A stretch of DNA of 32,776 nt, taken from contig NZ_RHQM01000028.1 in NCBI RefSeq assembly GCF_003935375.1, forward strand, positions 1-32,776. Direction: 5' to 3'. The notes beneath the pieces were generated by a model. It ran no database searches and had not been told where the DNA came from. It saw nothing but the letters and a program-made list of their open reading frames with translations. The position numbers and the translations under genes were made by a program. Source of the stretch: Stutzerimonas xanthomarina. GTDB lineage: Bacteria > Pseudomonadota > Gammaproteobacteria > Pseudomonadales > Pseudomonadaceae. Shown here piece by piece: positions 16,000-25,344 of this stretch (positions within the stretch are counted from its first letter, which is position 1; every line of letters begins with the position of its first letter).

Positions 16000-16689
16000 T
16001 CATCCAGCCAAATCGCGGTCGGCGACTTCGCTCAGAATCTTTTGCAACACCTCATCAATGGAGAGTGTAGTGGAATCCAGTTGAACGGCATCATCTGCCG
16101 GCTTCAGCGGGGCCACCGCACGTTGGGTATCGCGCTCATCGCGCTCCCGAATCTCCTCAAGAAGACTCGCGAGATTAACATCATCGCCTCGTGCCTTCAA
16201 CTGCAAGTAACGTCTGCGAGCACGCTCTTCCGCACTCGCGGTGAGGAATATCTTCAACGGCGCGTCGGGAAATACCACAGTACCCATGTCACGCCCGTCC
16301 GCGACCAGTCCCGGCGCCTCGCGAAAGGCCTTCTGTCGCTGCAGCAAGGCGGTGCGAACCACCGGTAACGCTGCGACCTGGGATGCGCCGGCGCCAACCT
16401 GCTCGTTACGGATCGACTCGGTGACCTCCTCCCCCTCCAGAATGATGATCATGCCGTGCCCATCGCGTGCGGCACCAAACTGGACATCGAGGTGCTCGGC
16501 GAGCACCTTCAGCGCTTCTTCGTTGGTCAGATCGACCCCGTGATTGCGCGCTGCGAATGCCAGCAGGCGATACAAGGCACCGGAGTCGAGGAAATTCCAG
16601 CCAAGCCTGCCCGCGAGCAAGGCTGCAACTGTGCCTTTCCCCGAGCCACTCGGCCCATCGATGGTGATGACCGGAACGGGCCTGATCAT
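16000..16689 (-). CDS. cmk: (d)CMP kinase
   Basis: A 229-residue nucleoside monophosphate kinase phosphorylating CMP and dCMP with ATP. The P-loop GPSGSGKGT is at 12-20, followed by LDSGALYRLLAF, the DGRDMGTVVFPDA substrate motif and the lid RRRYLQLK. The start overlaps the stop of the tyrA-aroA gene by four bases (ATGA), so translation is coupled. Cmk next to rpsA is conserved across many bacteria. Confidence 0.97.
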   Translation of the reverse strand: MIRPVPVITIDGPSGSGKGTVAALLAGRLGWNFLDSGALYRLLAFAARNHGVDLTNEEALKVLAEHLDVQFGAARDGHGMIIILEGEEVTESIRNEQVGAGASQVAALPVVRTALLQRQKAFREAPGLVADGRDMGTVVFPDAPLKIFLTASAEERARRRYLQLKARGDDVNLASLLEEIRERDERDTQRAVAPLKPADDAVQLDSTTLSIDEVLQKILSEVADRDLAG

Positions 16690-18929
16690 GAATCACCCTC
16701 CGAATGTACCTGCATGCCGGCGCGCTGCGCCAAGGAGAGGAAGTTGGGGAACGACGTCGCCACGTTGGCGCAATCATGGATTCGAATCGGGCCATTGGCT
16801 CGCAGCGCAGCCACACTGAAGGACATCGCGATGCGGTGATCGCCATGCGCCCAGACTTCACCGGAACCGATCGCACCACCTTCGATGACAATTCCGTCCG
16901 GGGTCGGTTCAGCCTTGACCCCCAGTGTCTGCAGCCCGTCCGCCATGACCTGGATGCGGTCAGACTCCTTGACCCGCAGCTCTTCGGCACCGCGCAACGT
17001 GGTACGACCTTCCGCGCAGGCCGCAGCCACGAAGAGCACCGGGAACTCGTCGATCGCCAGCGGAACCAGGTCCTCGGGAATGTCGATACCCTTGAGCTGA
17101 GCGCCACGCACGCGAATATCCGCCACCGGCTCGCCGCCCACCTCGCGCGGGTTCTCCAGAGAGATGTCGCCGCCCATCAATTTCAGAATATCGATCACGC
17201 CGGTACGGGTCGGATTCACGCCGACATGCTCGAGCACGATCTCCGAACCCTGCGCAATGCTCGCCGCCACCATGAAAAATGCCGCTGAAGAAATATCGGC
17301 AGGCACTTCAATATGAGTACCACGCAGCTTGTGCCCTGGCTCGACAACCGCAGTACTGCCCTTGACGGTCACCGGATAGCCGAAACCGCGAAGCATCCGC
17401 TCGGTGTGATCACGCGTCGGAGCCGGTTCGGTTACCGAGGTCTGATCAGCTGCATACAGGCCGGCCAGTAACAGGCAGGACTTGACCTGCGCGCTGGCCA
17501 TCGGCATTTCGTAATGCATGCCGGACAGACGCTGGCCGCCGCGAATGGTCAGCGGCGGACGCCCTTCCGGTGCCGTCTCGATAACGGCTCCCATCTCGCG
17601 CAGCGGCTTGGCGACGCGGTTCATCGGCCGTTTGGACAGGGACGCATCACCCGTCAACGTCGTATCGAACGGTTGCGCCGCGAGCAAACCGGACAGCAGC
17701 CGCATGGAGGTTCCCGAGTTGCCCAAGTAGATCGGCCCGGGCGGGGCCTTGAGGCCGTGCAGACCGACACCATGGACCGTCACGCGCCCCTGATGCGGAC
17801 CCTCGATGACGACGCCCATGTCCCGGAACGCCTGAATGGTCGCCAGAGCATCTTCGCCCTCCAGGAAGCCTTCGACTTCCGTCACGCCCTCGGCAAGAGA
17901 GCCGAGCATGATCGAGCGGTGAGAAATGGATTTGTCGCCTGGCACACGCAGATGGCCGGTCAGGCTGCCGCCAGGGTTGGCGAGGAAAACGAGGTCATTG
18001 GAATGCATAACGTCCACATAGGCTCGGCGAGCCAGTATTTTGCTGAAATGTTCCCGGGCAGCCTTGGCGCGAGTGAAAACGCCCAACAGCTTGTGCCCGT
18101 CTCCTTCATCGACCGCGGCGCGCAGCGCGTCGAGGTCGGCACGAAAATCGTCCAGGGTATGCAGCACTGCCTCGCGGTTGGCGAGAAAGATGTCGTGCCA
18201 CATCACCGGATCGCTACCGGCGATACGGGTGAAATCGCGAAAACCACCTGCCGCGTAGCGGAAGATCTCGAGATTTTCATGGCGCTTGGCGAGCGAATCA
18301 ACCAGACCGAAGGCCAGCAGATGCGGTAAATGACTAGTGGCAGCCAGCACCTCATCGTGATGCGTCACCTCCATATGCTCGACATCCGCACCCAGCGCCG
18401 ACCAGAGCTTGCTCACCAGGGTGAGCGCCTGCGGATCGGTATTTTCCAGCGGCGTCAGGATCACCTTGTGCCGTCGAAACAGCGCACTGTTCGCCGCCGT
18501 CACGCCACTGAGTTCAGAGCCGGCGATGGGGTGGCCAGGCACGAACCTTGATGGCATGCTGCCGAACACTTTACGCGCACAGCGCACGACATTGCCCTTG
18601 GCGCTGCCGACGTCAGTGATCACTGCGTCGCCCAGTTCTATGTTTGCCAGCTCGGCGAGCAGCCGCTCCAGCGCAAGAATAGGCGTGGCGAGCTGAATCA
18701 CATCAGCCCCATGACAAGCCTCTGCAAGCGTCGAGGCGCAGCGATCCACCACGCCCAGTTCGACCGCAAGCTCACGCGAGCGTGCATCCAGATCGAAGCC
18801 GACCACCTCGCGACAAAGGCCAGCCTCACGCAAACCCTTGGCGAACGAGCCGCCAATCAGGCCAAGGCCGATCACAACCAGGCGATTCACAATCGGCGAA
18901 GGCTGTTGCGCGTGACGAGCGTGATTCAC
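16686..18929 (-). CDS. aroA: Fused prephenate/cyclohexadienyl dehydrogenase and EPSP synthase (TyrA-AroA)
   Basis: A 747-residue bifunctional protein. Residues 1 to about 295 are a TyrA dehydrogenase: NAD-binding GLGLIGGSFA (21-30) and PGHPIAGSE (131-139). Residues from about 312 to the end are 5-enolpyruvylshikimate-3-phosphate synthase: PGDKSISHR (330-338), LGNSGTSMRLLSG and DHRIAMSF. The first half makes tyrosine precursor and the second half makes the chorismate precursor, so one polypeptide spans both sides of chorismate. This fusion is known in Pseudomonas. It overlaps hisC (ATGA) upstream and cmk (ATGA) downstream. The GDKSISHR and LGNSGTSMR context resembles naturally glyphosate-sensitive class I enzymes, but sensitivity cannot be read with certainty. 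Confidence 0.97.
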   Translation of the reverse strand: MNHARHAQQPSPIVNRLVVIGLGLIGGSFAKGLREAGLCREVVGFDLDARSRELAVELGVVDRCASTLAEACHGADVIQLATPILALERLLAELANIELGDAVITDVGSAKGNVVRCARKVFGSMPSRFVPGHPIAGSELSGVTAANSALFRRHKVILTPLENTDPQALTLVSKLWSALGADVEHMEVTHHDEVLAATSHLPHLLAFGLVDSLAKRHENLEIFRYAAGGFRDFTRIAGSDPVMWHDIFLANREAVLHTLDDFRADLDALRAAVDEGDGHKLLGVFTRAKAAREHFSKILARRAYVDVMHSNDLVFLANPGGSLTGHLRVPGDKSISHRSIMLGSLAEGVTEVEGFLEGEDALATIQAFRDMGVVIEGPHQGRVTVHGVGLHGLKAPPGPIYLGNSGTSMRLLSGLLAAQPFDTTLTGDASLSKRPMNRVAKPLREMGAVIETAPEGRPPLTIRGGQRLSGMHYEMPMASAQVKSCLLLAGLYAADQTSVTEPAPTRDHTERMLRGFGYPVTVKGSTAVVEPGHKLRGTHIEVPADISSAAFFMVAASIAQGSEIVLEHVGVNPTRTGVIDILKLMGGDISLENPREVGGEPVADIRVRGAQLKGIDIPEDLVPLAIDEFPVLFVAAACAEGRTTLRGAEELRVKESDRIQVMADGLQTLGVKAEPTPDGIVIEGGAIGSGEVWAHGDHRIAMSFSVAALRANGPIRIHDCANVATSFPNFLSLAQRAGMQVHSEGDS

Positions 18930-20035
18930 TGAGCGAGCACCTGGCGCAGCACATCGAGAAAGCGTGCATTTTCCTGCTCGGTGCCAATTGAGATACGCAG
19001 GAACGTTGGCATACCGTATCCGGCCATAGGGCGCACAATCACCCCTTCGCGCAACAGCGCCTGATTGATTGGCGCAGCGTCACGAGCGAAGTCCACCGCG
19101 ATGAAATTGCCCCGCGAAGGGATCCACTCCAGCCCCAGCTGACGGAAACCCGTTTCCAGCTGAAGCATCCCGGCATCATTCGCCTTGCGGCTGGCAAGCA
19201 GGTAATCGACGTCATCCAGCGCTGCGCAAGCCGCCGTCAGCGCCAGACTGTTCACGTTGAATGGCTGCCTGACGCGATTCAGCACATCGGCGATCACCGG
19301 CGAACTGATCGCGTAGCCGACCCGCAGCGCAGCAAGCCCATAAGCCTTGGAGAAGGTGCGCGAAACCAGCAGGTTCGGATAGTCGGCCAGAAACGCCAGG
19401 CCATCCGGCAACTCCTGCCCTTCGGCATATTCAATGTAGGCCTCGTCCAGCACCACCAGGACGCGCTCCGGTACGCGCGCGAGAAATCCACCCAGCGCAG
19501 CAGCATCGAACCAGGTTCCGGTGGGGTTATTGGGGTTGGCGACGAAAACCACGCGGGTATTCTCGTCGATAGCCGCCGCCATTGCGTCGAGGTCGTGCCC
19601 CCAGTTCCTGGCCGGTACGGCACGTCCCTCGGCCCCGACCGCCTGCGTCGCGATCGGATAGACAGCGAAGGCATGCTCACTGAACACGGCGTTGAGTCCC
19701 GGAGCCAGATAGGCGCGCGCAACCAGCTCAAGAATGTCGTTGGAACCATTGCCCAAGGTGACTTGATTGATTCCGACCGAATAGCGCTCGGCAAGTCGCC
19801 GCTTGAGCGCGAAGCCGTTGCCGTCGGGGTAGCGGGTCAACTCCGAAAGCTCAGCCCTGATCGCATCAAGCACTTTCGGGCTTGGCCCCAGCGGGTTCTC
19901 GTTGCTGGCCAGCTTGACGATTCCTGCGGGGTCCAAACTCAGCTCGCGCGCCAGCTCTTCAACCGGCTTGCCCGGTACGTACGGCGACAGCTTCTGCACC
20001 CCTGGCTGCGCCAGGGCGAGGAAATCACAACTCAT
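18926..20035 (-). CDS. hisC: Histidinol-phosphate aminotransferase (HisC/HisHb type)
   Basis: A 369-residue fold-type I aminotransferase. SNENPLGPSPK is near residues 44-54, NPNNPTGT at 168-174, DEAYIEY at 197-203 and the PLP lysine Lys230 in VSRTFSKAYGLAALRVGY. In the supraoperon this copy lies between pheA and tyrA-aroA, and the Pseudomonas enzyme is thought to work also on aromatic amino acids, so it may supply the final transamination to phenylalanine and tyrosine as well as histidinol phosphate. A separate hisC usually sits in the his operon. It overlaps tyrA-aroA by four bases and is separated from pheA by 79 bp. Confidence 0.94.
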   Translation of the reverse strand: MSCDFLALAQPGVQKLSPYVPGKPVEELARELSLDPAGIVKLASNENPLGPSPKVLDAIRAELSELTRYPDGNGFALKRRLAERYSVGINQVTLGNGSNDILELVARAYLAPGLNAVFSEHAFAVYPIATQAVGAEGRAVPARNWGHDLDAMAAAIDENTRVVFVANPNNPTGTWFDAAALGGFLARVPERVLVVLDEAYIEYAEGQELPDGLAFLADYPNLLVSRTFSKAYGLAALRVGYAISSPVIADVLNRVRQPFNVNSLALTAACAALDDVDYLLASRKANDAGMLQLETGFRQLGLEWIPSRGNFIAVDFARDAAPINQALLREGVIVRPMAGYGMPTFLRISIGTEQENARFLDVLRQVLAQ

Positions 20036-20114
20036 AACAAAACCTCAGGCTGCAGGCTTCAGGCGGCAGGTACAAGCCGGTCGCCTGCCCCACTGCCGCG
20101 ACCTGAAGCCGCAA
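20036..20114. repeat. Imperfect repeat/inverted-repeat spacer between pheA and hisC
   Basis: This 79-bp spacer is the only sizeable gap between neighbouring genes from pheA to cmk. It contains repeated CAGGCTGCAGGC/CTTCAGGCGGCAGG-like units and the inverted partner CCTGAAGCCGC, so it can fold into GC-rich hairpins. Such CTGCAGGCTTCAGG-type sequences are common intergenic repeats in pseudomonads. A role in mRNA stability or partial termination between pheA and hisC is inference. Confidence 0.45.
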
Positions 20115-21212
20115 TTAAAGAACCGCTTTGGGGTAGGAACCCAACACCTTAAGGGCCACAGCTTCCTGCCCGAGCTTCTCCAGCGCATCCTTGATCAGCG
20201 GATCCTGGTGGTGACCCAGGAAATCGATGAAGAACACGTAGGTCCACTTGCCGCTGCGCGACGGCCGCGTTTCGATTCGAGTAAGGTCGATGCCGTTGGC
20301 ATGAAACGGCACCAGCAGCTCGTGCAAGGCGCCTGGCTTGTTGCGCATCGAGACGATGATTGAGGTCTTGTCATCGCCGGTCGGCGGCACTTCCTGGCTA
20401 CCGATAATCAGGAATCGCGTGGAGTTGTCCGGGCGGTCCTCAATCTTCTCGGCCAGTTTGGTCAGACCGTAGAGCTGGGCAGCCATGTCGCCGGCGATGG
20501 CCGCCGAATTCCACTCGCTCTTGACCCGCTTGGCCGCATCCGCATTGCTGGAAACCGCTACGCGCTCGACATTCGGGTAGTGGGCATCAAGCCACTTGCG
20601 GCACTGCGCCAGCGATTGCGCGTGGGAGTAGATGCGCGTGATCCGATCAGTCTTGGTCGTCTCGCCCACCAACAAATGGTGGTGGATACGCAGCTCCACT
20701 TCGCCGCAGATCACGATGTCGTGCTCGAGGAAGCTGTCCAGCGTGTGATTGACTGCACCTTCGGTGGAGTTCTCCACCGGCACTACGCCGAAATTCACAG
20801 CCCCCGCCACAACCTCGCGAAACACCTCATCAATGGCTGCCATTGGCGTACTGATGACCGCATGGCCGAAATGCTTGAGCGCCGCAGCCTGGGAGAAGGT
20901 ACCCTCTGGGCCGAGATAGGCAACCCGGAGCGGCTGTTCCAGGGCCAGGCAGGACGACATGATCTCGCGGAACAGACGCGCCATTTCCTCGTTATCGAGC
21001 GGCCCGCGGTTGAGCTCCATGATGTGCTTGAGCACCCAGGCTTCGCGCTCCGGACGGTAGAACACCGCGGACTCGCCCTCGGCCAGCGCCGCGGTCTTGA
21101 CCCGGGCGACTTCCTGGGCACAGCGGGCGCGCTCGCTGATCAGATCGAGAATGCGCTCGTCGAGGCTGTCGATTCGAACCCGCAGGGCCTTCAACTGATC
21201 GGCGTCGCTCAT
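20115..21212 (-). CDS. pheA: Bifunctional chorismate mutase/prephenate dehydratase (P-protein)
   Basis: A 365-residue protein. An AroQ-type chorismate mutase domain occupies residues 1 to about 90, followed by the prephenate dehydratase domain beginning VAYLGPEGTFSQAAA and containing NSTEGAVNHTLD and the catalytic TRFLIIG motif. A C-terminal ACT domain carries the ESRP-type regulatory sequence IETRPSRSGKWTYVFFID, so it should be feedback-inhibited by phenylalanine. The ATG shares a base with the serC stop codon (TGATG), implying coupled translation. Confidence 0.97.
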   Translation of the reverse strand: MSDADQLKALRVRIDSLDERILDLISERARCAQEVARVKTAALAEGESAVFYRPEREAWVLKHIMELNRGPLDNEEMARLFREIMSSCLALEQPLRVAYLGPEGTFSQAAALKHFGHAVISTPMAAIDEVFREVVAGAVNFGVVPVENSTEGAVNHTLDSFLEHDIVICGEVELRIHHHLLVGETTKTDRITRIYSHAQSLAQCRKWLDAHYPNVERVAVSSNADAAKRVKSEWNSAAIAGDMAAQLYGLTKLAEKIEDRPDNSTRFLIIGSQEVPPTGDDKTSIIVSMRNKPGALHELLVPFHANGIDLTRIETRPSRSGKWTYVFFIDFLGHHQDPLIKDALEKLGQEAVALKVLGSYPKAVL

Positions 21213-22297
21213 CAGCCGTGCTCCTTCTCGAACTCGGCCATGTAGGCCACCAGCGCTTCGACCGCATCCAGGCCTACGGCGTTGTAGATAGAAGCGCGCA
21301 TGCCACCCACGGAGCGATGCCCTTTGAGGTTCAACAGGCCACGCGCGTCGGCGCCGGCCAAGAACGCCTTGTCCAGACGCTCATCGGCCAGACGGAACGG
21401 AACGTTCATCCACGAACGCGCATTGATGGCGATCGGGTTGGTGTAGAAATCGCTGGCATCGATGGCACCGTAGAGCATGTCCTTCTTGGCGCGGTTGCGC
21501 TGCTCCATCGCCTCGACGCCGCCCTGCTCCTTCAGCCACTCGAAGACCAGCCCCGAGAGATACCAGGAAAAGGTTGCCGGCGTGTTGTACATCGAGCCGT
21601 TATCCGCCGCGACCTTGTAGTCGAGCATGGTCGGGCAAGCGGAACGCGCATGGCCGAGCAGGTCTTCACGAACGATGACGACCACCAGCCCGGATGGCCC
21701 GATGTTCTTCTGCGCTCCGGCGTAGATCAGGCCGAACTTCGAGACGTCGATGGTCCGCGACAGAATGTCCGACGACATGTCGACGACCAGCGGCGTATCG
21801 CCGAGATCCGGAATCCAATCGAACTGCAGGCCGCCGATGGTCTCGTTGCTCGCGTAGTGCAGGTACGCCGCGTGCTCGCTCAACTGCCAGTCGTTCTGCC
21901 CCGGAATGGCGAAGTAATCGAGGGGTTTGGCGCTGGCCGCCACATTGACGTTACCGAAACGACGCGCCTCTTCGATCGCCTTGCGCGACCAGATGCCGGT
22001 ATCGATGTAGTCGGCAACACCATCTTCCGGCAGCAGGTTCAGCGCAATCTCGGCAAACTGCTGGCTGGCGCCCCCCTGCAGGAACAGCACCTTGTAGTTC
22101 GACGGAATTGCCAGCAGGTCGCGCAGATCCTGTTCAGCCTTTTCGGCGATAGCGGTGTATTCGTCGCTACGGTGACTCATCTCCATGACCGACAAGCCCT
22201 TGCCATGCCAGTCGAGAAGCTCCGCCTGGGCGCGCTGAAGGACGGCTTCGGGAAGCGCAGCCGGACCGGCACAGAAGTTAAAGGCGCGTTTGCTCAC
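21212..22297 (-). CDS. serC: Phosphoserine aminotransferase
   Basis: A 361-residue class V aminotransferase making phosphoserine (and 4-phosphohydroxythreonine for PLP synthesis). It begins SKRAFNFCAGPAALPEAVL, shows LFLQGGASQQFAEI, and the PLP lysine is Lys197 in YAGAQKNIGPSG. A GTG start at 22297 gives the family length; the open frame to 22375 adds an unrelated tail. The ribosome site is weak (GAGAGA). It overlaps pheA by one base and lies 102 bp after gyrA. Confidence 0.95.
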   Translation of the reverse strand: MSKRAFNFCAGPAALPEAVLQRAQAELLDWHGKGLSVMEMSHRSDEYTAIAEKAEQDLRDLLAIPSNYKVLFLQGGASQQFAEIALNLLPEDGVADYIDTGIWSRKAIEEARRFGNVNVAASAKPLDYFAIPGQNDWQLSEHAAYLHYASNETIGGLQFDWIPDLGDTPLVVDMSSDILSRTIDVSKFGLIYAGAQKNIGPSGLVVVIVREDLLGHARSACPTMLDYKVAADNGSMYNTPATFSWYLSGLVFEWLKEQGGVEAMEQRNRAKKDMLYGAIDASDFYTNPIAINARSWMNVPFRLADERLDKAFLAGADARGLLNLKGHRSVGGMRASIYNAVGLDAVEALVAYMAEFEKEHG

Positions 22298-22335
22298 TGC
22301 AGTTCTCTCGCTCTTGCTCGATATTGAATCCCGCG

Positions 22336-22369
22336 GCGCGGCGACCGGTACCTCTACCGTCCGCCGCGC
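22336..22369. terminator. GC-rich inverted repeat between gyrA and serC (weak terminator candidate)
   Basis: GCGCGGCG (22336-22343) and CGCCGCGC (22362-22369) form an 8-bp perfect stem with an 18-nt loop. No T run follows on either strand, so intrinsic termination is doubtful; it may partly separate gyrA from serC transcription or stabilise a processed end. Confidence 0.3.
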
Positions 22370-22399
22370 TACCACCTGATTGCGGATTGCTTTCGCCGA

Positions 22400-25210
22400 T
22401 CAGTCTTCGTCGTCTGTCGGCACCACATCCGGAGATACGTCGCCAGCCCCGCCGAGCAGTTCATCCTCGCTCGGCTCAGTGCTGAGTACAGGCATTTCCT
22501 TCTCGAGGGCGTCGTCATCGAGCAACGCTTCGATGTCTTCCAGCACGTCTTCCTCGGATGGCTCCTGCACGCGCTCCAGACCAACCAGATGCTCGCCCTT
22601 GCTCAGTTTGATGAGGGTGACGCCCTGAGTATTGCGCCCCAGCGATGACACCTCGTCGACGCGGGTCCGGACCAGCGTGCCCTGATCGGAGATCAGCATG
22701 ATCTCCTCGCCCTCGAGCACCTGCACGGCACCGATCAACGGACCGTTACGCTCGTTGGTGACCATGGCGATGACGCCCTGACCACCGCGACCGCGGCGTG
22801 GAAACTCTTCCATCGCGGTGCGCTTGCCGTAGCCACGCAAAGATGCGGTAAGGATCTGTGCACCCGATTCCGGAATCAGCATGGAGATGATGCGCTGCCC
22901 TTCGGGCAGACGCATACCGCGTACACCACGGGCATTGCGGCCCATGATGCGAACCTTGCTTTCCTTGAAACGGATAACCTTGCCGCCGTCGGAGAACATC
23001 ATCACTTCCTGGGCACCATCGGTAACGGCCGCAGCGATGAGGGTGTCACCTTCTTCCAGCTTGAGCGCGATCAGGCCGGACGTACGCGGACGGCTGAACT
23101 GCACCAAGGGCGTCTTCTTGACCGTGCCATTGGCGGTAGCCATGAAAATGTAGGAGCCGGTCGGCTCGTCTTTCTCGTCGCTGTCGGCGTCATCGCTTTC
23201 GACGTCGTCCGCATCATCGTGCTCGATGACCAGGCCTTCTGCTTCGTCCAGGTCGTCCTCACCTTCAGCGGCCTGCTTGCGCAGCGCTTCCAGATCGACC
23301 TGAAGCATGGCGGTGATGCGCTCGCCCTCATCGAGCGGTAGCAGGTTGACCAGCGGGCGGCCACGCGAAGTGCGAGATGCTTCGGGAATCTCGTAGGTCT
23401 TCAGCCAGTACACTTTGCCCTTGCTGGAGAACAGCAGCAGCGTGGTGTGACTGTTGGCAACCAGCAGATGCTCGACGTAATCCTCTTCCTTCACCCCAGT
23501 CGCAGCCTTGCCGCGACCACCACGGCGCTGCGCCTGGTAGGCGGCCAGCGGTTGCGACTTGGCATAACCACCATGAGAGATGGTGACGACGCGCTCTTCT
23601 TCGGTGATCAGGTCCGCCAGCGTCAGGTCCAGACGCGACTCGAGAATCTCGGTGCGCCGTGCATCGCCGAAATCGCGCTTCACGCCTTCCAGTTCTTCGC
23701 GGATGACTTCCATCAGGCGAACCGGATTGGTCAGGATGCGGATCAGCTCGCCGATCTGGGTGAGGATTTCCTGGTATTCGCTGAGCAGCTTCTCGTGCTC
23801 GAGGCCGGTCAGGCGGTGCAGACGCAGATCGAGAATCGCTTGCGCCTGTTCCGGCGACAGAAAGTACTTGCCGTCACGCAGGCCAAACTGCGGATCGAGG
23901 CCTTCCGGGCGACAGGCATCAGCCCCTGCGCGCTCGACCATGGCTTCAACGGCGCTCGATTCCCAGGCAGTGGAAATCAGCGCATCCTTGGCCTCGGCTG
24001 GAGTTGGCGAAGCCTTGATCACCGCAATGACCGGATCAATGTTGGACAGCGCGACCGCCTGCCCTTCAAGAATGTGCCCACGCTCGCGCGCCTTGCGCAG
24101 TTCGTAGACCGTACGGCGGGTGACGACTTCGCGACGGTGGCGAACGAAGGCTTCCAGCAGCTCTTTCAGGTTCAGCGTGCGTGGTTGGCCATCGATGAGC
24201 GCAACCACGTTGATACCGAAGACACTCTGCAGCTGGGTCTGGGCGTAAAGGTTGTTGAGGATCACCTCCGGCACTTCGCCACGACGCAGTTCGATGACCA
24301 CGCGCATGCCGTCCTTGTCGGACTCGTCACGCAATTCGGTGATGCCTTCGATCTTCTTCTCTTTTACCAGCTCGGCGATCTTCTCGATCAGCCGCGCCTT
24401 GTTCAGCTGGTAAGGCAGCTCGGTAATAACGATCTGCTGGCGGCCGCCGACCTTATCGATGTCTTCGATATCGGCGCGCGCACGGATATAGATGCGGCCA
24501 CGGCCAGTTCGGTAGGCCTCGATGATGCCAGCTCGGCCATTGATGATACCGGCGGTGGGGAAATCGGGGCCCGGGATGAACTGCATGAGTTCGTCGATGG
24601 TGATATCGGCGTTGTCGATCAGCGCCAGGCAACCATCGATGACTTCGCCCAGGTTATGCGGCGGAATGTTGGTCGCCATGCCTACCGCGATACCACTGGA
24701 GCCGTTCACCAGCAGGTTGGGCACCTTGGTCGGCATGACCGCCGGGATCTGCTCGGTGCCGTCGTAGTTGGGCACCCAGTCAACGGTCTCCTTTTCCAAG
24801 TCGGCCAGCAGCTCGTGAGCCAGCTTGGCCATACGCACTTCGGTGTATCGCATTGCCGCAGCACTGTCGCCGTCAACCGAACCGAAGTTACCCTGGCCAT
24901 CGACCAGCATGTAGCGCAGCGAAAACGGCTGCGCCATACGCACGATGGTGTCGTATACCGCCGAATCGCCGTGCGGGTGGTATTTACCGATCACGTCACC
25001 GACCACACGGGCGGATTTCTTGTACGGCTTGTTCCAGTCGTTGCCGAGTTCGCTCATGGCGAACAGTACGCGGCGGTGTACCGGTTTCAGGCCATCGCGC
25101 GCGTCCGGCAGCGCACGGCCAATGATCACGCTCATGGCGTAATCAAGGTAGGACTGCTTGAGCTCGTCTTCGATATTGACCGGGAGGATTTCTTTGGCCA
25201 GTTCGCCCAT
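22400..25210 (-). CDS. gyrA: DNA gyrase subunit A
   Basis: A 936-residue gyrase A subunit. Active-site Tyr122 lies in AAMRYTEVRMAKL. The quinolone-resistance region keeps Ser83 and Asp87 (HPHGDSAVYD), the E. coli susceptible-type residues; P. aeruginosa has Thr at 83. The GyrA-box QRRGGRGKAATG opens the C-terminal beta-pinwheel. That pinwheel contains an unusually acidic insertion (about 40 residues with runs such as HDDADDVESDDADSDEKDE), and the extreme C-terminus is also acidic. Start ATG at 25210 (MGELAKEILPVNIEDELK) matches the family; the open frame to 25267 is an extension. GyrA and GyrB introduce negative supercoils. It heads the run that continues into serC. Confidence 0.98.
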   Translation of the reverse strand: MGELAKEILPVNIEDELKQSYLDYAMSVIIGRALPDARDGLKPVHRRVLFAMSELGNDWNKPYKKSARVVGDVIGKYHPHGDSAVYDTIVRMAQPFSLRYMLVDGQGNFGSVDGDSAAAMRYTEVRMAKLAHELLADLEKETVDWVPNYDGTEQIPAVMPTKVPNLLVNGSSGIAVGMATNIPPHNLGEVIDGCLALIDNADITIDELMQFIPGPDFPTAGIINGRAGIIEAYRTGRGRIYIRARADIEDIDKVGGRQQIVITELPYQLNKARLIEKIAELVKEKKIEGITELRDESDKDGMRVVIELRRGEVPEVILNNLYAQTQLQSVFGINVVALIDGQPRTLNLKELLEAFVRHRREVVTRRTVYELRKARERGHILEGQAVALSNIDPVIAVIKASPTPAEAKDALISTAWESSAVEAMVERAGADACRPEGLDPQFGLRDGKYFLSPEQAQAILDLRLHRLTGLEHEKLLSEYQEILTQIGELIRILTNPVRLMEVIREELEGVKRDFGDARRTEILESRLDLTLADLITEEERVVTISHGGYAKSQPLAAYQAQRRGGRGKAATGVKEEDYVEHLLVANSHTTLLLFSSKGKVYWLKTYEIPEASRTSRGRPLVNLLPLDEGERITAMLQVDLEALRKQAAEGEDDLDEAEGLVIEHDDADDVESDDADSDEKDEPTGSYIFMATANGTVKKTPLVQFSRPRTSGLIALKLEEGDTLIAAAVTDGAQEVMMFSDGGKVIRFKESKVRIMGRNARGVRGMRLPEGQRIISMLIPESGAQILTASLRGYGKRTAMEEFPRRGRGGQGVIAMVTNERNGPLIGAVQVLEGEEIMLISDQGTLVRTRVDEVSSLGRNTQGVTLIKLSKGEHLVGLERVQEPSEEDVLEDIEALLDDDALEKEMPVLSTEPSEDELLGGAGDVSPDVVPTDDED

Positions 25211-25344
25211 GGAAGCCTGGTTCCTTATAGTCAGCAGGGTCCTGTAATAAGCGCGGGATAGTAACACAGACGACTGCTATAAACTGAGCCTTGCACAGAG
25301 CAAAACCGGCTTGCACAGCACACCCGAGCGCGACCGATCGTTGC

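Noticed and set aside
23447..25261. 604-codon open frame antisense to gyrA
   Set aside because: A shadow produced by high GC and biased codon use in gyrA; composition is His/Asp/Gln-rich nonsense with no domain.
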